A stretch of DNA of 64,000 nt from contig JBFLWJ010000003.1 of NCBI GenBank assembly GCA_040757835.1, positions 263,240 through 327,239 on the forward strand, given 5' to 3'. This stretch comes from Actinomycetota bacterium (GTDB lineage Bacteria > Actinomycetota > Geothermincolia > Geothermincolales > RBG-13-55-18). Positions 1 through 10,000 of the stretch are shown here, in pieces. A program made the position numbers and the translations under genes. The notes under the pieces are model-generated. The model was not told the origin of the DNA. It made no database searches and saw only the letters and a list, made by a program, of their open reading frames with translations. Every line of letters starts with the position of its first letter. Position 1 is the first letter of the stretch.

Positions 1-2
1 CG

Positions 3-1607
3 TCCCGGGGCAACGATGGCGCGGAGGGCAGAGCCCTCAGCGGCGGCTACTTCGTCTTCTTCCTGCTCCTGGGCGGCTTTTCCGCCGTCCTCTCCCTGGG
101 CGCCGATCCGCATGGGATCAGGAACATCGTCTTCGAGGTAGTGCACAAGCTGCCGATATTCCAGTTCGTGCGCTTCCCCATCCGCTACCACATCCTGGTG
201 ATCATGTGCATGGGCGTGGTGGTCGCCTACGCCTGCGCCTACATCTGCCGCGCCCTGGCGCGACGCCGCCTCAACCTCCTGGGCGCCGCCATAGTGGTAG
301 TGGTCATCCTGCTCCTGCTGCTGGAGTTCCTGGTGGTCGACATGCCCACGGTAAAGATGGTCACCGGCGATGCCGTGCCGGAGGTCTACCGCGACCTCGC
401 GCGCATCGAGGACGCGGTGGTCGTGGAGACGCCCATGCCCCTTATCTACAACTGCACCGTCTTCACGGATCCCATGGACCTCAACTGGGGCAACCCGGAC
501 AACTACATGGAGTCCGTGCTGCGGGAGCAGGAGAGCATGTACTACTCCATCTTCAACTGGAAGCCCCTGCTGAACGGCCTCAGCGGCTACTATCCCATCT
601 TCTACCGCCGGGCGCTGGTGGAGATGCAGGGCTTCCCCGGGACGCGCTCCCTGGAGTTCCTGGCGGCGGCGGGCGTCAACCACGTGGTGTGGCGCTGGGG
701 CGACCTGCCCGAGGACTACCGTGAGGACATGCGCGAGAAGCTGGACGCGACGCCGGAGCTGGAGCTTCTGGAGGAGTACCCGGACGACGGCATAAGCCTC
801 TACCGCCTGGACGCCGTAGCGACGGCCGGTGTCGCGGGGTTGGAGGTACGTGCCCTCATGCCGCGGACCTTCGAGCCCGGCGCGACCTTCAACGCCTCGC
901 TGGGTTTCTTGAACCGTTCCCAGGCGCGCTTCTCGAACCTGGACGAGACCAGGCAGCACCTCAAGCTACGCTGGGTGGACGAGGACGGTAACGTCGAGAT
1001 GACGGGACAGACCTACTTCTTCGCCCCCTTCTTCCTGCAACCCGGGGACAGCGCCGCCAGCTCCTTCGTCGCGGTGGCGCCGGGGGAGACCGGGTCCTAC
1101 CACCTGGAGATCATCGCCTCCGGCGGCATCCTGGACGGCCAAACCTGGGAGACGGACGTCACCGTGGCCGCCATGCCGTCCACCAACTCCAACCACGCCA
1201 CCGACGGGACGCTCGCATGGGACCAGGCGCGGGAAGCGCCCGGTCCTCCCGGCGAGGAGGCGGTGCTCTCCTTCAACCGCGCTACCGTCTTCTCCTTGGA
1301 GATGACCGCGGCGAACCTGGGCGATACGCGGTGGAGGCGGGGCGGGATGCTGGCGGGGAGCATCGTCGACAAAGGCGCCATCGCCATCTCCGCGTTGTGG
1401 AACAAGGTGGACGACCCGGGTTTCGTTGTGGGCCAGGTCGGAATGATCCCGTGCGACGTCTCCCCCGGGCAGGAGCTCTCCTTCCCCATCACCCTGCAGA
1501 CCCCGTACGAGGACGGGGAATACACCCTCACCCTGCGCCTGAAGGTCATGGGTTCCCAGTATATGGGCGAGGCCACCGTCATCCGCGTCCACGTGGGCGG
1601 CCCCTGA
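3..1607 (+). CDS. Large membrane protein with extracytoplasmic C-terminal domain, 5' end outside the window
   Basis: The reading frame is open from the first complete codon of the window, so the gene begins upstream and only its C-terminal 534 codons are seen. At the N-terminal side there are hydrophobic stretches (YFVFFLLLGG, then ILVIMCMGVVVAYACAY, then a long run of V, I and L around IVVVVILLLLLEFLVV), followed by a soluble region of about 400 residues rich in aromatic and acidic positions, probably extracytoplasmic. The layout, several membrane helices then a large soluble tail, resembles GT-C type or YfhO-like polymer glycosyltransferases, but no diagnostic catalytic motif lies in the visible part. 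The next gene is a glycosyltransferase on the same strand, which supports a role in envelope glycan assembly. The function is an inference. Confidence 0.75.
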   Translation, partial: SRGNDGAEGRALSGGYFVFFLLLGGFSAVLSLGADPHGIRNIVFEVVHKLPIFQFVRFPIRYHILVIMCMGVVVAYACAYICRALARRRLNLLGAAIVVVVILLLLLEFLVVDMPTVKMVTGDAVPEVYRDLARIEDAVVVETPMPLIYNCTVFTDPMDLNWGNPDNYMESVLREQESMYYSIFNWKPLLNGLSGYYPIFYRRALVEMQGFPGTRSLEFLAAAGVNHVVWRWGDLPEDYREDMREKLDATPELELLEEYPDDGISLYRLDAVATAGVAGLEVRALMPRTFEPGATFNASLGFLNRSQARFSNLDETRQHLKLRWVDEDGNVEMTGQTYFFAPFFLQPGDSAASSFVAVAPGETGSYHLEIIASGGILDGQTWETDVTVAAMPSTNSNHATDGTLAWDQAREAPGPPGEEAVLSFNRATVFSLEMTAANLGDTRWRRGGMLAGSIVDKGAIAISALWNKVDDPGFVVGQVGMIPCDVSPGQELSFPITLQTPYEDGEYTLTLRLKVMGSQYMGEATVIRVHVGGP

Positions 1608-1708
1608 CGGGGTATGCCCGTCCGTCACCCATCTTGAAACATCTCGAAGTGTTTTCCTGTAACATGTCTGGTATCAAAGACCGGCTCCACCGCGGCAAAG
1701 GAGAAACC

Positions 1709-2710
1709 GTGGATGGCTTGGACCGCACTCGCGAGAGCCTGGTCAGCGTGGTCATCACGACCCACAACCGGGCCAGGCTCCTTGCCTTGGCCATGCGCAG
1801 CGTCCTGGAGCAGACCTACCGCCATCTCGAGCTGCTCGTGGTCGACGACGCTTCCACGGACGACACCGGGGAGACGGTGGGACGCCTCGCGGACGGCCGC
1901 GTCAGGTACCTGAGACACGCGGAGTGCAGGGGCGGTTCGGCGGCGCGCAACACCGGGATCCTCAACGCCTCGGGAGACTTCATCGCCTTCCTGGACGACG
2001 ACGATGAGTGGTTTCCCCGCAAGCTGGAACTCCAGATGGAGAGGTTCCGGGCAAACCCCCGTGCGGGGGCGGTCTACACGGGGCTCCTTCACGTGGAACT
2101 GGAGACAGGGCGTACCGTGAACGCCCGGGTAGCGAGGAAGCGGGGTTACCTCTTCGATGACCTCATGGTCGCTAACGTGGTCGGCACGCCTTCGACCGTC
2201 GTGGTCAGAAGGGAGATCTTCGACCGCGGCGGGCTCTTCGACGAGACCATCCAGGCGTTGGAGGACCTGGACATGTGGAGGAGGATGGGCGGGACCTGTT
2301 ACTTCGACTTCGTCAGGGAACCGTTGTTGAGATACGGGCTGCACGGCCATGAGCGTGTCACCGTGGACTACGGCAAGATGGCCCATGGTTTCGAGGCACA
2401 GCTCGAGAAGTTCGCGGACGAGTTCGCGCGCCGCGACAAGGCGCGGAGCGTGTGCCACTACTGGATCGGCCTCTATTACATCAGGGACGACCCGAAGCGG
2501 GCCAGGCAGGCCCTGTTGAGAGCGGTGGCCGCCTACCCGTTGCGGCCCAACCCTTACCCCTGGCTCGCCCTGACCTGCTGCGGGAAAACGGGCCTCCGCG
2601 CCCTGGACCTCTTCGAGAGATACCCCTGGAGGCGCTATACTTACCTCCGCGGCTGGCTCAAGTCACGATTCTATGGAGTCAACCACAGAAGAGCCCAGGC
2701 ACATGCATAG
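1709..2710 (+). CDS. Family 2 glycosyltransferase
   Basis: A 333-residue GT-A fold glycosyltransferase expected to transfer a sugar from a nucleotide donor at the cytoplasmic face of the membrane. The N-terminus shows the GT2 nucleotide-binding strand SVVITTHNRARLL, then LLVVDDASTDDTGE, the SAARNTGI segment and the acidic metal-binding site AFLDDDDEW. Start choice: the GTG at 1709 has an AAAGGAG ribosome site at 1697-1703 with a 5-base spacer; an ATG at 1664 is in frame but lacks such a site. It follows the large membrane protein after a gap of about 100 bases on the same strand, so the two may act on the same surface polymer. Acceptor and donor cannot be read from the sequence. Confidence 0.9.
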   Translation: MDGLDRTRESLVSVVITTHNRARLLALAMRSVLEQTYRHLELLVVDDASTDDTGETVGRLADGRVRYLRHAECRGGSAARNTGILNASGDFIAFLDDDDEWFPRKLELQMERFRANPRAGAVYTGLLHVELETGRTVNARVARKRGYLFDDLMVANVVGTPSTVVVRREIFDRGGLFDETIQALEDLDMWRRMGGTCYFDFVREPLLRYGLHGHERVTVDYGKMAHGFEAQLEKFADEFARRDKARSVCHYWIGLYYIRDDPKRARQALLRAVAAYPLRPNPYPWLALTCCGKTGLRALDLFERYPWRRYTYLRGWLKSRFYGVNHRRAQAHA

Positions 2711-2913
2711 CGACGGCAGGGATCAGGGCAGACCGTCCGGGTGTCGTCTATATGAAGACGCCTGCCCGGGCTCGACCGGGTCGGTCGGAGCATCCGTCTG
2801 CGCTGCCACTCGCCCGGCGAGCAAGGTGCTCGGAGGAGCCTGCGACGACGACCAGCCTTGTCGCCGGGCCATAAAAGCACCGGAACGAGGACCGTTACCT
2901 GGCGGCCCGGGCA

Positions 2914-5394
2914 CTATGAGCCGGTGTAGCCCTCGGCGAAGAGCCAGGTGGTGGAGGTCTGCGGCATGCCCAGCGCGGCGTGGCCCCCGAGGCGCCCCAG
3001 GTGATAGAAGTACATGGCCCGCTCCACCACGACGGGCCTGCCGCTGGTCTCCTCCACGATCGCGGATATCTCGGCCTCAGGGAAATGCGCGTCGACGTTG
3101 AGGGTGAAGCGCGATAGCGGCGCCAGGTCGCAGAAGATCTCCTTGGCGAGACCCCCGTTGGTGAGGAAAGAGACCTTCACCCTCGCCGGCTCTCCCGAGG
3201 CGTTTCCCACCAGGACGTAGGTGTCGAACCCGCCGGCCGTGTAGCCCTCGGCAAGGTACCACTTGCCCGCTCCGGCGGCCGCCCCCAACGCGCAGGACCC
3301 TCCCCGCCTCCCCATGTAATCGAAGTACATGGCCCGCTCCGCCACCACCGGCAGGTCGCTCTCCACCCGGGCGGCCACCTCCGCGCCGGGCAGGTACTGG
3401 TCGGCGCTGAGGGTGTAGCGGGAATGGGGCGGCACCTCCACCTCCACCTTCCGGCCGCCCTCCCCTCCGGGGACGTAGAGGTCGAACCTGACCCGGGCCG
3501 CCGCGTCGTGCGGATTGCCCACCAGGAGCCAGGTATCGAAGGCGCCCCCGGTGTAGCCCTCCGCGAAGAGCCAGGTGCTGGAGAGCGAGGTGGCGCCCAG
3601 GGCCACGTGGCCGCCCCCCCTCCCGTAGCTGTCGAAATACATGGCCCGCTCCACCACCACCGGCTTGTCCGAGCCCACCTTCGCCGCCAGGGCGCACGCT
3701 TCGAACCCAGGCACCCCGTCGACGTAGAGGGTGGCCCGCGACCTCGCCGCCACGTCCATCTCCACACGCCCGGTGTGGCCGTCGTCGCGCAGGAGGTCCA
3801 TGACGACATGGGCCGCCTCCCCCCCGGGGTTGTAAACCAGGACCCAGGTGTCGAAACCCTGGGCGGTGTACCCCTCCGCCAGGTTCCATTCCATCGCCGC
3901 CGCCGTGGCGCCGTGCTCGCATGAGCCACCGTCGTACTCCCCGAGGTAGTCGAAGTACATGGCCCGCTCCGCCACTATGCCCCTGTCGCTGGTGACCTCC
4001 GCGGATATCTCCTCCGCGCGGAAGTGATCGTCGGCGTGCACGGTGCGCCGCGACATCGGGGGCAGCTCCACCGCCACCTCCGTCTCCTCCCCCCGGGCCG
4101 AGTGCAGCCTGACCTTTGCCGCCGCCGTCTCGGGGCCGGGATTGGCCAGGAGGATGTATTCGTCGAAACCGTCGCTGCCCAGGTTGACCATGGAGGAGCG
4201 CAGGTTGAGATAGCCGCGCAGCTGTTCGCCGCTGACGCGCACCGTGCCCGCGCTGCCCGTGAAGTAGGCGTAGCGCACCCTGCCGCTGGGGGTGCGGTCG
4301 GAGAGGTCCATGCCGTAGAGCGTGCCCACGTAGGTGCCGCTGCGGTAGTTGAGGCGGGCCTCCATCTCCGCCCGGGAATAGGTGACGGTCCAGGAGGCGA
4401 AGGGGTTGTTTCCGGGGTCCTCGCACCAGGGGCAGGGGACGCCGCGCAGGTAGGCCACGGGGGAGCCGAACCACACGTCCTCGTTGTTGTCGGTGTGCCC
4501 CCCGCAGGAGGCCGAGTAGAAGCACTGCGCCACCCCGCCCCCGTAGACGAGGACCTGCCCCGCCGTGGCGTCCACCGCCTGCACCCAGCCGGTGTCCTTC
4601 TCCTGGTCGGACCCCTTGTAGTACTGGCAGTGCACGTCATCGCAGAGGTCATAACCGGACGCGGCATGCTTACCCATGCCGCGCACGGCATAGGAGCGCG
4701 CCGCCACCGCCTGCGCCTTCACCGCCTCCAGCGGCCAGCCCCCCGGTACCTCCGCGATCCCCCGCAGGTAGGTCTCGAACCAACTGATGAGGACGGCCCG
4801 CAGGGCATAGGAGCCGGACGAGGCGTAGAGGTCCAGCTCTAGCGGGGTGATGGCGGAGAGGTGGCTGACGCCGTGGTTGCCGTTCTGGGGCAGGCGCAGC
4901 ACGTCCCCGTCGCCCGCGCCGCGCACGTACAGGGGTTTGCTGGCGCTGCCGTAGCTGGCGTCGTTCACGCGGCTGCCGTCGGGCCGCAGGATATAGAAAG
5001 CGCCCGCCGCGTCCGCGGCCACCGTCCAGGTGCCGCCGGGGGTCATGACGGCACCGGGGACGTCCCCGTCCGAGGTGAAGAAGGCGAACGAGCCGGACTC
5101 CGCCGCCAGGTTGATGGCGGACTGCCCATCCAGGAGCCCCACCCGTATGGATGGCGGGCAGGACCAGCCGCCGACCTGCGTCCCCTGGTAGTAGTAGGTG
5201 AGTATCTGCACGTAGTCGAAGCCGGCCGCGGCCATGCCCCTGGCGCCGTACTGGCACATGCCCACGCCGTGGCCCCAGCCCGAGCCGGTGAATGCGTATG
5301 TCTCCTGCAGGGCCTGGGCGTCCCCCGCCCCCAGGGGCAGCATCAGCGCCAGGAGCAGCGCCGCCATGACCGCCGCCGCCAGTGTCTTCCGCAA
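2914..5394 (-). CDS. Secreted SpoIID/LytB-domain protein with C-terminal surface repeats
   Basis: An 826-residue exported protein. The TTG start at 5394 is chosen because GAGGAGGGG lies just upstream and a signal peptide follows at once (LRKTLAAAVMAALLLALML, ending near AQA). Residues of about 30-430 form a SpoIID/LytB domain with GSGWGHGVGMCQYGARGMA, EVPGGWPLEAVKAQAVAARS and YSASCGGHTDNNEDVW; this family includes the lytic transglycosylase SpoIID and amidase enhancers that act on peptidoglycan. The remaining half consists of about four copies of a roughly 100-residue module with the pattern W-AEGYT-GFDT--L-NP then PVVVERAMYFD. The protein stops two residues after the next AEGYT, so the last copy is cut short. 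The same module recurs in the transpeptidase at 28.2 kb. It is probably a wall-remodelling surface protein. Confidence 0.88.
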   Translation of the reverse strand: MRKTLAAAVMAALLLALMLPLGAGDAQALQETYAFTGSGWGHGVGMCQYGARGMAAAGFDYVQILTYYYQGTQVGGWSCPPSIRVGLLDGQSAINLAAESGSFAFFTSDGDVPGAVMTPGGTWTVAADAAGAFYILRPDGSRVNDASYGSASKPLYVRGAGDGDVLRLPQNGNHGVSHLSAITPLELDLYASSGSYALRAVLISWFETYLRGIAEVPGGWPLEAVKAQAVAARSYAVRGMGKHAASGYDLCDDVHCQYYKGSDQEKDTGWVQAVDATAGQVLVYGGGVAQCFYSASCGGHTDNNEDVWFGSPVAYLRGVPCPWCEDPGNNPFASWTVTYSRAEMEARLNYRSGTYVGTLYGMDLSDRTPSGRVRYAYFTGSAGTVRVSGEQLRGYLNLRSSMVNLGSDGFDEYILLANPGPETAAAKVRLHSARGEETEVAVELPPMSRRTVHADDHFRAEEISAEVTSDRGIVAERAMYFDYLGEYDGGSCEHGATAAAMEWNLAEGYTAQGFDTWVLVYNPGGEAAHVVMDLLRDDGHTGRVEMDVAARSRATLYVDGVPGFEACALAAKVGSDKPVVVERAMYFDSYGRGGGHVALGATSLSSTWLFAEGYTGGAFDTWLLVGNPHDAAARVRFDLYVPGGEGGRKVEVEVPPHSRYTLSADQYLPGAEVAARVESDLPVVAERAMYFDYMGRRGGSCALGAAAGAGKWYLAEGYTAGGFDTYVLVGNASGEPARVKVSFLTNGGLAKEIFCDLAPLSRFTLNVDAHFPEAEISAIVEETSGRPVVVERAMYFYHLGRLGGHAALGMPQTSTTWLFAEGYTGS

Positions 5395-5472
5395 GGTCCC
5401 CTCCTCGGCTCCGATCGTTCTCACGGCCGCCGCCGCGGTGGCGTATCCGCTCCGGGCCGCCGGTGGCACGGG

Positions 5473-5488
5473 CCGGGGTCGACCCCGG
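5473..5488. repeat. 16-base perfect palindrome between the SpoIID-like gene and mazG
   Basis: The sequence CCGGGGTCGACCCCGG is a perfect palindrome lying just after the mazG stop codon. The 12-base core GGGGTCGACCCC occurs again at 36036-36047, after the nitronate monooxygenase gene. Neither copy is followed by a T-run, so a classical terminator is not supported; a transcript-end hairpin or a small dispersed palindrome family is possible. Confidence 0.5.
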
Positions 5489-5496
5489 GCGCGCCG

Positions 5497-6942
5497 TTAT
5501 TCCTTGGACTCCTCCCACAGGCGGTCGAGTTCCTCCAGGGTCATCGCGCCCATGTCGCGTCCCTGCGCGCCGCACCTCTCCTCCATGTCGCGGAAGCGCC
5601 GGCCGAACTTCCGCGCCGAGGCGCGCAGGGCGACCTCGGGGTCCACCTTGTAGTGGCGGCAGATATTGACCAGGGTGAAGAGCATGTCCCCCAGTTCCAT
5701 CTCCAGGTCCCCGCCGCCGCGCAGCGCCTCCTCGATCTCGCGCAGCTCCTCCGCGAGCTTGGGCAGGACGTCCTCGGCCGCCTCCCAGTCGAAGCCCACG
5801 CGCGCCGCGCGGGTCTGCATCTTGAAGGCGTAGAGGAGGGCGGGCAGCCCCTCGGCCAGCCCGTCCAGCACCGAGGGCTTTCCCCTCTCCTCCGCCTTGA
5901 TGTGCTCCCAGCGGGCGATGACCTCCTCCGGGGTCTCCAGCTCCGCCTCGCCGAAGACGTGGGGGTGGCGGCGCACCAGCTTGGTGTTGATGGACCGCAG
6001 GGAATCGCGCACGTCGAAGGTGCCCTCCTCGGAGCCGAGCTGCGCGTGCAGCGCCACCTGCAGCAGCAGGTCTCCCAGTTCCTCTGAGAGGTGTTGCCAG
6101 TCCTGGCGCTGGATGGCTTCCACCGCCTCGTGGGCCTCCTCCACCATGTGGCGGGCCAGGGAGGCGTGGGTCTGCTTGCGGTCCCAGGGGCAGCCCCCCG
6201 GCCCGCGCAGGCGCGCGATGATCTCCAGCAGCCGCTGGAAGTCGTGTATCTCGTCGGCGGGAAGGGCGGGGACATGAAGGGTGGTGAGGTGGTCGAAGCG
6301 CTCCCCGTGGTCCAGCTCCTCCAGGAGGACCTCCTCCACCCGTTCCACCGGTGTGCCCGCCGCGCCCACCACTCGCAGGACGTGGGAGGGGGGATACACC
6401 TCCAGCAGCGCCAGCTTCACCCCGGAGGCCTTGAGGCGCGAGTCCACCTGGGACAGCAGGGTCTCCACCCGCGGGTCGAGGATGCCGTAGCCCCGCTCCA
6501 ACAGGCGGTCCGAGTCCAGCACCAGCAGCCCCTCCACCGCGTCCAGGCCCAGGACCGCGAGGACGGCGTCGAGGAAGCTCACCGCCCCGTGCACCCGCAC
6601 CTCCACGTCCGCCTCCGCCAGCAGCAATTGCACCGCGCGCTCCGCCAGCATGGGGAAACCGGGGACGGCATAGAACGCCTCGCCCGTGCGGCGCGCCTCC
6701 TCCACCACCTCCGCCGCTATGGCCGCGTAGACCTCATCCATGGAAGCGCCCCGTTCGTAGTGGCGGTCCAGGGGACGGAACCTGACGCCGCGGGCCTCCA
6801 GCCCGGGTACGCAGGGGTGGCGCGCGGTGCGCAGCAGCACCTCACCCGCCCCGCGCAGGATGTCCAGGGTCTCCAGGGTCACCAGGCCCAGGGGTCCCGG
6901 ACCCAGCCCCAGCACGTGCACCACCGGCTTCTGTCCGCTCAT
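5497..6942 (-). CDS. mazG: MazG nucleotide pyrophosphohydrolase fused to a tetrapyrrole-methylase-like domain (YabN type)
   Basis: A 481-residue two-domain protein like Bacillus YabN. Residues about 8-215 form a SAM-dependent tetrapyrrole methylase-like domain (VVHVLGLGPGPLGLVTLET, AVPGFPMLAERAV). Residues about 240-400 form the MazG core, with GPGGCPWDRKQTHASLARHM, the acidic helix EEAHEAVEAI and EELGDLLLQVALHA, which bind Mg and hydrolyse NTPs to NMP and pyrophosphate. The family clears aberrant nucleotides; the role of the methylase-like domain is unclear. The ribosome site is GAAAGG upstream of the ATG. It lies downstream of mfd on the same strand, the neighbourhood seen in Bacillus (mfd to yabN). 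Confidence 0.93.
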   Translation of the reverse strand: MSGQKPVVHVLGLGPGPLGLVTLETLDILRGAGEVLLRTARHPCVPGLEARGVRFRPLDRHYERGASMDEVYAAIAAEVVEEARRTGEAFYAVPGFPMLAERAVQLLLAEADVEVRVHGAVSFLDAVLAVLGLDAVEGLLVLDSDRLLERGYGILDPRVETLLSQVDSRLKASGVKLALLEVYPPSHVLRVVGAAGTPVERVEEVLLEELDHGERFDHLTTLHVPALPADEIHDFQRLLEIIARLRGPGGCPWDRKQTHASLARHMVEEAHEAVEAIQRQDWQHLSEELGDLLLQVALHAQLGSEEGTFDVRDSLRSINTKLVRRHPHVFGEAELETPEEVIARWEHIKAEERGKPSVLDGLAEGLPALLYAFKMQTRAARVGFDWEAAEDVLPKLAEELREIEEALRGGGDLEMELGDMLFTLVNICRHYKVDPEVALRASARKFGRRFRDMEERCGAQGRDMGAMTLEELDRLWEESKE

Positions 6943-7048
6943 AAGAGGCCTTTCGCGATCATCATCCTATTCTAGCAGGAGGCGTTCCCCGCCCACCGCC
7001 ATCGCCCTGCGCCCGGCTGTCCTGGGTGGGGGCTCTCCAGGGCCCGGG

Positions 7049-10000
7049 TCACGCGGTGGCGACGGAATAGAGCATGCTGGTAATTCCTTCCATATAATCG
7101 CGGCCGCGTTCGGGCCAGGAGCCTGGCTCGAAATAGAGGACCAGCTCCTGCAGGGTCCCGCGGTAGCGCGAGCCGCGCCAGGGACGCCCTTCGGCGGCGG
7201 CCGCTCCCGCCAGCGCCTCCGCCCTCGCCGCGCCCTCCGCGTTCAGGCGCAGCGCCAGGTCGTCGCCGTCACGGCCCACCTCGCGCACCCCCGCGGCCCG
7301 GCAGGCCGGGCGCAGCCGCGCCACCCCGAAGAGGTTCTCCGCCTCCGGTGGAGGCGGGCCGTAACGGTCGCGCGCCTCTTCCTCGAGGGCGTCTATCTCC
7401 TGCGCGCTCGCCGCCTCCGACAGGCGCCGGTAGAGCTCGATACGGCGCGAGGTGCGCGCCACGTACTCCGGCGTGATGAACGCGCGCAGGGGGAGGTCGA
7501 TGGTCACCTCCGAGGTGCGCGGGCGGCTCACCCCGCGCAGCTCGTCCACGGCCTCCGCCAGCATGCGGCAGTACAGCTCGAAGCCCACCGCCTCCACGTG
7601 GCCGTGCTGCTCGGCCCCCAGGAGGTTGCCCGCCCCCCTGATCTCCAGATCCTTCATGGCCACGCGCAGTCCCGACCCCAGCTCCGAGAAGTCGCGGATT
7701 ACCTTGAGGCGCTGCAACGCCCCGCCGCTCAGGTAGCCCCCCTCGCGGAAGAGGAAGAAGGCGTAGGCCTGGCGGTTGCCGCGCCCTATCCGGCCCCGCA
7801 GGTGGTAGAGCTGCGACAGTCCCAGGTTCTCCGCCGCGTCCACGATAAGGGTGTTCACGTTGGGGATGTCCAGGCCGGACTCCACGATGGTGGTGCACAC
7901 CAGCACGTCGGCGCGGCCGGCGATGAAATCGTCCATGACCGCCGCCAGCCGGCCCTCCTTCATCTGGCCGTGCCCCACCACGATCCTCGCCTCCGGCACC
8001 AGCTCGTGCAGCCTTTTCGCCGTCCGCTCGATGCTGCGCACCCGGTTGTGGACGAAGAAGACCTGCCCCTCGCGGGCCAGCTCCCGGCGCACGGCCTCGC
8101 GCACCAGCTCGTCGTCGTAAGGCCCCACCGAGGTGATGACCGCGTAGCGCTCCTCGATGGGGGTATCCATGATGCTGAGGTCGCGGATGCCAGAGAGGGA
8201 CATCTGCAGGGTGCGCGGGATGGGGGTGGCGGTGAGGGTGAGCACGTCCACGCTGCGCCGCAGGGCCTTGAGGCGCTCCTTCTGGGCCACCCCGAAGCGG
8301 TGCTCCTCGTCCACTATGACCAGCCCCAGGTTGGCGGGCCTGACGTCGTCCTGCAGTAGGCGGTGGGTGCCGATGACCACGTCCACCTCGCCCGTGGCCA
8401 GCTTCTCCAGTACCTCTTTCTGCTCCCGCGGAGAGCGGAAACGCGACAGGCTCTCCAGGCGCACCGGGAAGGAAGCGAACCTCTCGGCGAAAGTGCGCTG
8501 GTGCTGCTGCGCCAGCACCGTGGTTGGCACGAGCACCGCCACCTGCTTGCCGTCCATGACCGCCTTGAAGGCGGCTCGTACCGCCACCTCCGTCTTTCCG
8601 AAACCGACGTCGCCGTAGACCAGGCGGTCCATGGGCCGCGCCTTCTCCATGTCCCGCTTCACGTCGCGGATGGCCCGCTCCTGGTCGGGGGTCTCCGCGT
8701 AGGGGAAGGACGACTCCAGCTCGCGCTGCCAGGGGTCGTCGGGGCCAAAGGCATGGCCCTCCCCCGCCATGCGGTCGGCGTACAGGCCGAGCAGGTCCAT
8801 GGCCATCTCCTTCACCGCGGAACGGGCGCGGCGCTTGACGCGCCCCCAGTGGTGGCCGGAGAGGTGGTGAACCGCCGGCTTCTCCACCCCCACGTAGCGG
8901 TGCACGAGGTCGATGCGGTCGGTGGGCACGTAGAGGGCGTCGTCCCCGGCGTAGCGCAGGAGCAGGTACTCGCGCACCGCTCCGTCCACCTCGCGTTCCA
9001 CCAGCCCGCTGTAGACGGCCACGCCGTGGTTGACGTGTACCACGTAGTCTCCCTCGTCCAGGTCCCACCAGCCCTCCACGGGCTTGCCGGATACCGCGCC
9101 AGCGGGGGCTGGGCGCATACGCACGCTCCCGAAGATATCGCCCTCGGTGAGCAGCGCCACCTTCTCGCGCGTCAGCCGGAACCCCCGGGTCCAGCTCCCC
9201 TCCGCCAGCGTCACCGTCCCCGGCCGCATGGGCTGACCCGGCCTGACGCCGATGCCCTCCTCGCCCAGTATCTCCCGCAGCCGCTCCGTCCGGCCCCGTG
9301 TGTCCATCAGCACGGCGACCCTCCAGCCGTCCGCGAGGAGCTGCCTCAGGTCGGCGAGGAGATCTTCATGGCGGCCGCGGTACTCCGTTGCCCCGAGACT
9401 GGGGACAGCCGCCGTGGGGTAGGGGGCCATGGGGTCCAGTTCCACCGTGAAGAAGGGCTTCCCGCGCGCCCACGCCGCGAGGTCCATGTCCTCGCCCCGG
9501 GCGCGCAGCTTCTCTCTAACCAGCATTGGCTGCAGCAGGGCGGCCACCGTCCCTTCCGGCGCCAGCTCCAGCAGTCCCATTCCGCCACCGCCCGCATCCG
9601 GCAGGACCACCGGGAAGATCTCCACCTCCTCGCGCGCCTCGTCCGAGCGCTGGTCGACGGGGTTGAAGTGGCGTATCCTCTCCACCGTGTCGCCGAAGAA
9701 CTCCACCCGCACCGGCCGGGGCCAGCCGGGGTCGAAGACGTCCAGGATGCCGCCACGCACCGAGAACTGCCCCGCCCCCTCCACCAGGTAGTCCCGGACG
9801 TAGCCTGCCTCTGAGAGCCGCCGCGCCGTCCCGGCCATGTCCATCTCGGCCCCGACCTCGAAGCGGAGCGGCGAGACGGCCTTCTCCGCGGCTGGGAAGA
9901 GCTGCGTGAGGGCCCGGGCCTCGCAGACCACCGCCACACGCTCGCCCCTGCCCAGCGCCCTCAGGGCGCGCGAGCGCAGCGCCACCGCCTCCGGGTCCTC

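Noticed and set aside
4024-6087. Long open frames on the plus strand opposite the SpoIID-like and mazG genes
   Set aside because: They are antisense shadows created by high GC in third codon positions; they have biased composition (histidine, arginine, alanine) and no motif, while the minus-strand genes are clearly recognised.
7269-9068. Arginine- and glycine-rich frame of about 600 codons overlapping mfd
   Set aside because: It is a same-strand out-of-frame shadow of mfd with no recognisable domain.
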